Below, piece after piece: positions 6,604-10,993 of a DNA stretch of 10,993 bases. Each line of letters begins with the position of its first letter. Within the stretch, counting starts at the first letter, position 1. Below the pieces are notes generated by a model. It did not search any database and was not told where the DNA came from. It saw only the letters and a list, made by a program, of their open reading frames with translations. Source of the DNA: JAKOQB01 sp036824465 (GTDB lineage: Bacteria > Pseudomonadota > Gammaproteobacteria > Burkholderiales > Burkholderiaceae_F); NCBI GenBank assembly GCA_036824465.1, contig DAITAC010000119.1, forward strand, positions 1 through 10,993, written 5' to 3'. A program made the position numbers and the translations under genes.

Positions 6604-7379
6604 ACCGGCGCATCCCCGCCTGGATGTGGGCGAGCGCGATCGGGGCGTATCTGTTCCTGTACGCGCCGTTGCTGGTGGTGGTCGTGTTCTCGTTCAACGA
6701 CAGCAAGCTCAACGCGCAGTGGGTCGGGTTCACCACGGCGTGGTACGTCAAGCTGTTCCACAACGAGGAAATGCTGCTGGCAGCACGCAACTCGCTCGTG
6801 ATCGCGCTGTTGACGGCAATGGCATCGACGGTGCTGGGCACGATGGCCGGATTTGTCATGCATCGCTACCAGACGCGCGTGCTGCCGATCCTCGTGCTCG
6901 CACCGATCGCGATCCCCGAGATCCTGATGGGTGTGGCGCTGCTGATGTTCTTCGTGATGATCAACATGACGCTCGGGCTGGTCTCGATCACGCTCGCGCA
7001 CATCGCCTTCTGCATCGGCTATGTCGCGATCGTCGTGCGGGCGCGGCTCGCCGGCATGGACGAGAGCCTGGTCGAGGCGGCGCGCGATTGCGGCGCGACA
7101 CCGCTGGCGGCGTTTCGCTACATCACGCTGCCGCTGATCATGCCGGGCGTGATCGCGGGGGCACTGATGGCATTCACGCTGTCGATCGACGATTTCGTGA
7201 TCACCTTCTTTACTGCCGGCGCGTCCGCCTCGACGCTGCCGCTGCAGATCTACTCGATGGTCAAGATTGCGGTCACGCCCGAGGTCAACGCGATTTCCAC
7301 GCTGCTGCTGCTGCTCACGCTGCTGCTGATCACCGTCGCCACCAAGATCGCCCCGGGCCTGCTGCGGCTGAACCGATAA
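6600..7379 (+). CDS. potI: Polyamine ABC importer permease 2 (PotI/PotC type)
   Basis: This 259-aa inner-membrane protein is the second channel half. It has about six membrane spans, starting with the segment around GAYLFLYAPLLVVVVFSFND. Its EAA loop is EAARDCGATPLAAFRYITLP, with the conserved glycine in the CGAT step. FTLSIDDFVITFFTAG and IYSMVKIAVTPEVNAISTL are classic for the PotC/PotI family. The last of these reads more like E. coli PotC than PotI from memory, so potC would be an equally fair name. ATG 6600 overlaps the previous stop by four bases (ATGA), implying translational coupling. The length matches PotC (about 264 aa). The binding-protein gene follows after about 20 nt. Confidence 0.93.
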   Translation: MNRRIPAWMWASAIGAYLFLYAPLLVVVVFSFNDSKLNAQWVGFTTAWYVKLFHNEEMLLAARNSLVIALLTAMASTVLGTMAGFVMHRYQTRVLPILVLAPIAIPEILMGVALLMFFVMINMTLGLVSITLAHIAFCIGYVAIVVRARLAGMDESLVEAARDCGATPLAAFRYITLPLIMPGVIAGALMAFTLSIDDFVITFFTAGASASTLPLQIYSMVKIAVTPEVNAISTLLLLLTLLLITVATKIAPGLLRLNR

Positions 7380-7390
7380 TTGCACTTTTG

Positions 7391-7395
7391 AGGAG
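7391..7395 (+). promoter_or_regulatory. Ribosome binding site of the polyamine-binding protein gene
   Basis: AGGAG lies 6 nt before ATG 7402 and only 3 nt before ATG 7399. The spacing favours 7402 as the main start. It is the strongest Shine-Dalgarno in the transporter operon, in line with the usual need for excess binding protein. Confidence 0.75.
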
Positions 7396-7401
7396 CAAAT
7401 G

Positions 7402-8550
7402 ATGAGTTTCCCAATGCGTGACGTGTTGCGCTTCGCACTGGTGGCAACGGCGGCGCTGCTGCTGGCGGCATGCGGCAAGAAGGAAGAAGCCGCGCCGGTC
7501 AAAGCCGAGGCCAAGACCGAGAGCAAGGCCGCCGAGGCGAAGCCGACCGGTGCGCTCAATCTTTACAACTGGAACGACTACATCGCGGCCGAGACGATCG
7601 AACGCTTTGCGAAGGAATTCGGCGCCAAGGTCACGCAGACCTACTTTTCCGACAACGATGAGATGCTGGCCAAGCTGGCGGCGGGCGCCAGCGGGTACGA
7701 CATCATCGTGCCGACCAGCAATGCGATGGAGCTGATGATCAAGAAGGGCGACCTGCAGCCGATCGACAAGACCAAACTGCCAAACCTGAAGAACATCCGG
7801 GCCGAATTCCTGAACACGCCGATCGACCCTGACAACAAGTTCTCGGTGCCGTACGCGTATTCGACGACCATCATCGGCTACAACGACAAGCAGATGAAGA
7901 AGCTTGGCATCGAGCCCAAAGGCTGGGAGGCGATATTCGATCCGAAGGTCGCTTGCCGGGTCAAAGGCAAGCTCACTGTGCTGGACTCGCCGGACGAGGT
8001 TTTCTCCGCGGCGTTCATTTACCTTGGTATCGATCCGAACACCAGCAGTGCGGAGGACTACAAGAAGGCCGCGGACGCCATCAAGAAGGCCAAATCGTGC
8101 TGGGCCGCATTCAATTCATCGTCCTACATCAAGGAAATGACGGCTGGAAACATCTGGCTGGCGCTGGGCTATTCGACCGACATGTACCAGGCCGACCGCA
8201 ACGCGCAGGAAGCGAAGCAGGACTTCCGGGTGGTCTCCGTGCTGCCCGCCCAGGGCGCGGTGATGTCGGTCGACAACATGGTGATCCACAAATCGGCGCC
8301 CAACGCGCCGCTCGCGCATGCGTTCATCAACTTCATGCTCGATGGGAAGAACAGTTCCGAACTTTCAAACCTGATCGGCTCGGGCAACGCCAATCAGGCG
8401 GCGATGGAGTTCATCAAGCCCGAAGTGAAGTCCAATCAGGCCGTGTTCCCCGATGCGGAGAGCTTGAAGAAACTGCACCAGTTGCGTCTGCTCACGTCGG
8501 AAATGCGTCAGCTGCGCGGGCAGCTGTGGACGGAGATCAAGGTCAAGTAG
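7402..8550 (+). CDS. potF: Polyamine-binding lipoprotein of the ABC importer (PotF type)
   Basis: This 382-aa extracytoplasmic solute-binding protein captures putrescine or spermidine for the importer. The N-terminus is a lipoprotein signal with lipobox LAAC (Cys24 from ATG 7402; 7399 is a possible alternative start adding one Met). A Lys/Glu/Ala-rich linker of about 25 residues follows, so it is predicted to be membrane-tethered rather than free in the periplasm as in E. coli. The fold is the PotD/PotF type: LYNWNDYI, GYDIIVPTSNAMELM, DPDNKFSVPYAYSTTIIGYN, SPDEVFSAAFIYLGIDPN, SSYIKEMTAGNIWLALGYS. The four acidic residues that grip the amino groups in PotF have counterparts: D59, E199, D260 and D291, with similar spacing to E. 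coli D39, E185, D247 and D278 (numbers recalled). This favours putrescine-like ligands. It is the last gene of the operon, and a strong hairpin begins 2 nt after its stop. Confidence 0.93.
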   Translation: MSFPMRDVLRFALVATAALLLAACGKKEEAAPVKAEAKTESKAAEAKPTGALNLYNWNDYIAAETIERFAKEFGAKVTQTYFSDNDEMLAKLAAGASGYDIIVPTSNAMELMIKKGDLQPIDKTKLPNLKNIRAEFLNTPIDPDNKFSVPYAYSTTIIGYNDKQMKKLGIEPKGWEAIFDPKVACRVKGKLTVLDSPDEVFSAAFIYLGIDPNTSSAEDYKKAADAIKKAKSCWAAFNSSSYIKEMTAGNIWLALGYSTDMYQADRNAQEAKQDFRVVSVLPAQGAVMSVDNMVIHKSAPNAPLAHAFINFMLDGKNSSELSNLIGSGNANQAAMEFIKPEVKSNQAVFPDAESLKKLHQLRLLTSEMRQLRGQLWTEIKVK

Positions 8551-8551
8551 G

Positions 8552-8582
8552 GTTATTCCGGACGCGGTCGCGCCGGAATAAC
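8552..8582. terminator. Strong hairpin after the polyamine operon, probable terminator without T-tract
   Basis: Perfect 10-bp arms (GTTATTCCGG at 8552-8561, CCGGAATAAC at 8573-8582) extend, past one bulged A, by three more GC pairs around a GGTC loop. It begins 2 nt after the binding-protein stop. No U-run follows on either strand, so it may act as an RNA-stabilising 3' end or work with Rho. Its place between convergent genes supports a terminator role. Confidence 0.6.
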
Positions 8583-8583
8583 T

Positions 8584-8630
8584 CCGCGCGTTGGAGCCGA
8601 CGGCGCTGTGCGCCGCGGGTCAACGCGCGG
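8584..8630. terminator. Nested double hairpin at the 3' end of the minus-strand lipoprotein gene
   Basis: Outer arms CCGCGCGTTG (8584-8593) and CAACGCGCGG (8621-8630) are perfectly complementary over 10 bp. Inside them, CGGCGC (8601-8606) and GCGCCG (8610-8615) form a second perfect stem with a TGT loop. The structure starts 8 nt past the stop of the minus-strand gene. There is no T-tract on either strand. It most likely marks the 3' end of that transcript. Confidence 0.5.
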
Positions 8631-8638
8631 TGTGTCCG

Positions 8639-9574
8639 CTAGCTGCGGCCGTTGCTGGCGGCTTCTGCGGTCAGCGCGACGAAGTCCTCGGCGTAACCGC
8701 GCAGCTTCTTGCCGAGCACGGCGCGCTGCGCGGGCGTGGCGGCGTTGATCAGACGCGCGACCAGTTCGGCGTTGGACTGGCGATACTCCGCGAGCGCGAT
8801 GCGGCGCGCTTCATCGCGCGGCTCGGCGAGATGCGCGAAATACTCGCGCAGCCGTTTTGTTGCCTCGACGGCCGACGGCTTCTCGTCGTGAATCCGCCGC
8901 AGCAATTGCACCATCTCGCTTTGCCGGCGCTCGCGTTCGTCCATCCACCAGGTTTCGGGACGGGTGGCGAGCACCGCCTGGACGATCTGCGCCTGCTCGT
9001 TGTTCACGGACCCGAACCAGGATTCGGCGCGTTCCGTGTAGCGTTTGGCACGCTCTTCAAGGGATTCCCGCGCGCCGGCAAAGCGCACCAGTTCGCGGCG
9101 TGCCTTCGATGCGTCCTTGGCGAGCTTGCCGGCAAAGCGGTCGATCTGCGCCGGCGTCAACGTCAGCGCCAGCGCCGCGAGGTCGGGCGCCGCCTGATCG
9201 CCGATCGCGGCGAGCCTGGCGTTCATTTGCTGCTGCATTGCTGCGACCTCGGCGGTACTGATACGTCCGTCCACCTTGCGCTGCGCCTCGGTCAGCAGTT
9301 GCGCGTAGCCGGCGAGTTGCGTGGTCCGATGCCAATTAAGCAGACTGCGCACTCGTTCGCGCGCCAGTTCCTGTTGCTTGTCGTCCAGATCGAAGTAGCT
9401 GTCCAGTGAATAAAGCAGCAGCATGTCGGCGTTGTTGTATCCGAGCTTGAGTGTTGAGCACGCCGTGACCAGCAGCGTGACACTGAGCAGCAGGAAGCGA
9501 CGCGCATGCGCGGCGAGCCCGGTGCGCCGCGCCGCGACGTCGCGGGTGCTACGATCGATTTCGCTGATTTCCAT
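8639..9574 (-). CDS. DUF6279-like lipoprotein of unknown function
   Basis: This 311-aa predicted lipoprotein has a hydrophobic signal core (FLLLSVTLLVTAC) with lipobox VTAC and acylated Cys39. Right after the cysteine comes the family hallmark STLKLGYNNADMLLLYSLDS, then FDLDDKQQ, which I recognise from DUF6279-type proteobacterial lipoproteins. The rest looks all-helical, highly charged and rich in Arg, Glu and Gln, with motifs such as RPETWWMDERERR and LREYFAHLAEPRDEAR. The region before the hydrophobic core is unusually long (27 residues), yet no ATG, GTG or TTG lies between ATG 9574 and the core, so the start stands. The function of the family is unknown. Lipobox residue 2 is Ser, not Asp, so outer-membrane sorting is expected under E. 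coli rules. It is divergent from glmU, with 33 nt between starts, and convergent with the polyamine operon. Confidence 0.85.
   Translation of the reverse strand: MEISEIDRSTRDVAARRTGLAAHARRFLLLSVTLLVTACSTLKLGYNNADMLLLYSLDSYFDLDDKQQELARERVRSLLNWHRTTQLAGYAQLLTEAQRKVDGRISTAEVAAMQQQMNARLAAIGDQAAPDLAALALTLTPAQIDRFAGKLAKDASKARRELVRFAGARESLEERAKRYTERAESWFGSVNNEQAQIVQAVLATRPETWWMDERERRQSEMVQLLRRIHDEKPSAVEATKRLREYFAHLAEPRDEARRIALAEYRQSNAELVARLINAATPAQRAVLGKKLRGYAEDFVALTAEAASNGRS
9547..9555 (+). promoter_or_regulatory. Possible extended -10 element for glmU
   Basis: TGC directly followed by TACGAT resembles an extended -10 box and would give a leader of about 46 nt. It lies inside the start of the divergent lipoprotein gene. 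No -35 hexamer is apparent in the GC-rich sequence upstream. Because the start codons are only 33 nt apart, any promoter for either gene must overlap the other gene or this gap. Confidence 0.25.
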
Positions 9575-9607
9575 AACCGCTGTCCGCCTCGTTCTTCATT
9601 GCGCACG

Positions 9608-10990
9608 ATGAATATCGTCATCCTGGCCGCCGGCCAGGGCAAGCGCATGCGCTCCACGCTGCCCAAGGTGCTGCATCCGGTCGCGGGGCGACCGATGCTA
9701 GCGCACGTGATTGCCACGGCACAGCAGGTGGCGCAGTCGCGCAGTCTGTCCGCCAACACGATTGTCGTGATCGGCCATGGTGCCGATCAGGTGCGCGCCA
9801 CGTTCTCTGACCGCAGCGACGTGCGTTTGGTTCTGCAGCAGCCGCAATTAGGTACCGGACATGCGGTGCAGCAGGCCGCCCCGCTGCTGAAGGACGACGA
9901 GCCGACGCTGGTTCTGTACGGCGATGTGCCGCTGGTGCGGGCGGAGACGCTGACGCGCCTGATCGATGGCGCGGGCGGCGAGGTCGGTCTGTTGACCGTG
10001 GAACTGGCTGATCCGACTGGCTACGGCCGCATCGTGCGCGACGGGCGCGGCAATGTGCTGAAGATCGTTGAACAGAAGGACGCGAACGACCGGGAGCGCG
10101 CAATTCGCGAGGTCAATACAGGCATTCTGGTTGCGCCGACCGCTCGGCTCAAGCAATGGCTCGGCCGGCTGTCGAACAACAACGCGCAGCAGGAGTACTA
10201 CCTGACCGACGTGATTGCGATGGCAGTGCATGACGGCGTGCGCGTCGCGGCGACTGCATCCACCGATGTCGATGAAACGCTCGGCGTCAACAGCAAATCA
10301 CAGCTCGCCGTCGTCGAGCGCATCGTGCAGCGGCGTGCGGCGGAGCGGTTGATGGAAGCGGGCGCCACGCTGGCGGATCCGGCACGCATCGACGTGCGTG
10401 GCGAGGTCGTGGTCGGGGCTGACGTGACGATCGACATCGGCTGCGTGTTCGAGGGCCGCGTCCAGCTGGCCGATGGCGTGCGCGTCGGCCCGTACTGTGT
10501 GCTGCGCGACGTCACGATCGGCGCACGCACGCAAGTCAATGCGTTCTCGCATCTGGAAGGCACAACGGTCGGCAGCGACGCGCGCATCGGTCCGTATTCG
10601 CGGACACGTCCCGGCGCGGCGCTCGAGGACGAGGTGCACATCGGCAACTTCGTCGAGGTGAAGGCGAGCCGGATGGGGCGCGGCGCGAAAGCGAATCACC
10701 TCGCCTACGTCGGCGATGCCGAGGTCGGCGCGCGCACGAACATTGGCGCCGGCACCATTACCGCCAATTACGACGGCGCCAACAAGCACCGGACTGAGAT
10801 CGGCGTCGACGCGTCGATCGGCAGCAACGCCGTGCTGGTCGCGCCGGTGAAGATCGGCGACGGCGCAACCATCGGCGCGGGCTCGGTCGTCTCCGAGGAG
10901 GCGCCGGCCGGAAAACTCACGGTCGCGCGCGCCCGGCAAGTCACAGTCGAAGGCTGGAAGCGGCCAGTCAAGAAGGGCAAGTCACAGTAA
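9608..10990 (+). CDS. glmU: GlmU, bifunctional GlcNAc-1-P uridyltransferase / GlcN-1-P acetyltransferase
   Basis: GlmU makes UDP-N-acetylglucosamine, the precursor of peptidoglycan and lipopolysaccharide, by acetylating glucosamine-1-phosphate and then transferring uridyl. The protein is 460 aa, against about 456 for E. coli. The N-terminal pyrophosphorylase domain (about 1-230) has LAAGQGKRM (6-14), LPKVLHPVAG, QLGTGHAV, LYGDVPL with metal-binding D106, GYGRIVRD, EVNTGI and YYLTDVI. The C-terminal part (about 250-445) is a left-handed beta-helix of hexapeptide repeats, with SRTRPGA, NFVEVKASRMG, NHLAYVGDA (catalytic base H364, equivalent to E. coli H363) and NIGAGTITANYDGANKHRT. Both active sites look intact. 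The frame is open about 100 nt further upstream, into the divergent gene, but ATG 9608 gives the canonical MNIVILAAG start. No clear Shine-Dalgarno is seen. The stop TAA is inside the window, with only 3 nt beyond it. Confidence 0.98.
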   Translation: MNIVILAAGQGKRMRSTLPKVLHPVAGRPMLAHVIATAQQVAQSRSLSANTIVVIGHGADQVRATFSDRSDVRLVLQQPQLGTGHAVQQAAPLLKDDEPTLVLYGDVPLVRAETLTRLIDGAGGEVGLLTVELADPTGYGRIVRDGRGNVLKIVEQKDANDRERAIREVNTGILVAPTARLKQWLGRLSNNNAQQEYYLTDVIAMAVHDGVRVAATASTDVDETLGVNSKSQLAVVERIVQRRAAERLMEAGATLADPARIDVRGEVVVGADVTIDIGCVFEGRVQLADGVRVGPYCVLRDVTIGARTQVNAFSHLEGTTVGSDARIGPYSRTRPGAALEDEVHIGNFVEVKASRMGRGAKANHLAYVGDAEVGARTNIGAGTITANYDGANKHRTEIGVDASIGSNAVLVAPVKIGDGATIGAGSVVSEEAPAGKLTVARARQVTVEGWKRPVKKGKSQ

Positions 10991-10993
10991 GTC

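Noticed and set aside
7375..7380. GATAAT as a -10 box for an internal promoter before the binding-protein gene
   Set aside because: It overlaps the stop of the permease gene, has no -35 partner, and would leave a leader of only about 15 nt. The strong Shine-Dalgarno alone can explain higher expression.
5997..7559. Long minus-strand open frame (520 codons) opposite the two permease genes and the start of the binding-protein gene
   Set aside because: Its translation is dominated by Gln, Arg, His and Asp, as expected from reading Leu-rich membrane codons backwards. It has no recognisable domain and lies wholly antisense to well-supported genes.
8591..9409. Plus-strand open frame (272 codons) opposite the lipoprotein gene
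   Set aside because: The minus strand carries a lipobox, a family motif and a sensible charged helical protein; the plus-strand frame shows no domain. It would also start inside the nested hairpin.

Overview
This is a high-GC bacterial chromosomal window that is almost fully coding. The gene content suggests a betaproteobacterium, probably Burkholderiales or a close relative. The reasons are the ubiquinone genes in the order ubiE / Tim44-domain gene / ubiJ / ubiB, the TPMT-family methyltransferase behind them, and a DUF6279-type lipoprotein. The taxonomic call is inference from gene content and base composition, with no database search behind it.

Layout. Positions 1-3743 (+) hold a ubiquinone cluster: the C-terminal three quarters of ubiE (its start lies outside the window), a secreted or membrane-anchored Tim44-domain protein, a good intrinsic terminator, ubiJ (SCP2-type lipid-binding accessory factor) and ubiB (atypical kinase/ATPase). 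Positions 3743-3904 are a long imperfect palindrome that starts at the last base of the ubiB stop codon. Positions 3974-4609 (+) encode a TPMT-family SAM methyltransferase. Positions 4632-8550 (+) are a complete polyamine ABC importer packed as an operon: ATPase, two permeases and a lipoprotein binding protein, with junctions of 1 nt, a 4-nt overlap and about 20 nt. Positions 8552-8630 hold two strong back-to-back hairpins between convergent genes. Positions 8639-9574 (-) encode a DUF6279-like lipoprotein. It is divergent from glmU (9608-10990, +), with only 33 nt between the two start codons. No gene-free stretch exceeds about 230 nt. I see no tRNA, rRNA, CRISPR array, insertion sequence or phage gene.

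How the genes work together. UbiE, UbiJ and UbiB are late-stage coenzyme Q biosynthesis functions: a C-methyltransferase, a lipid-binding scaffold and a membrane kinase-like ATPase. The embedded Tim44-domain gene is a plausible but untested membrane partner. The Pot-type operon imports putrescine or spermidine; its binding protein keeps the four acidic positions expected of a PotF-type polyamine site. GlmU makes UDP-GlcNAc for the cell envelope. Overall the window looks like ordinary core chromosome. I found no convincing new multi-gene system; the points worth a second look are the Tim44 insertion, the terminator abutting ubiJ, the palindrome and the uncharacterised lipoprotein.
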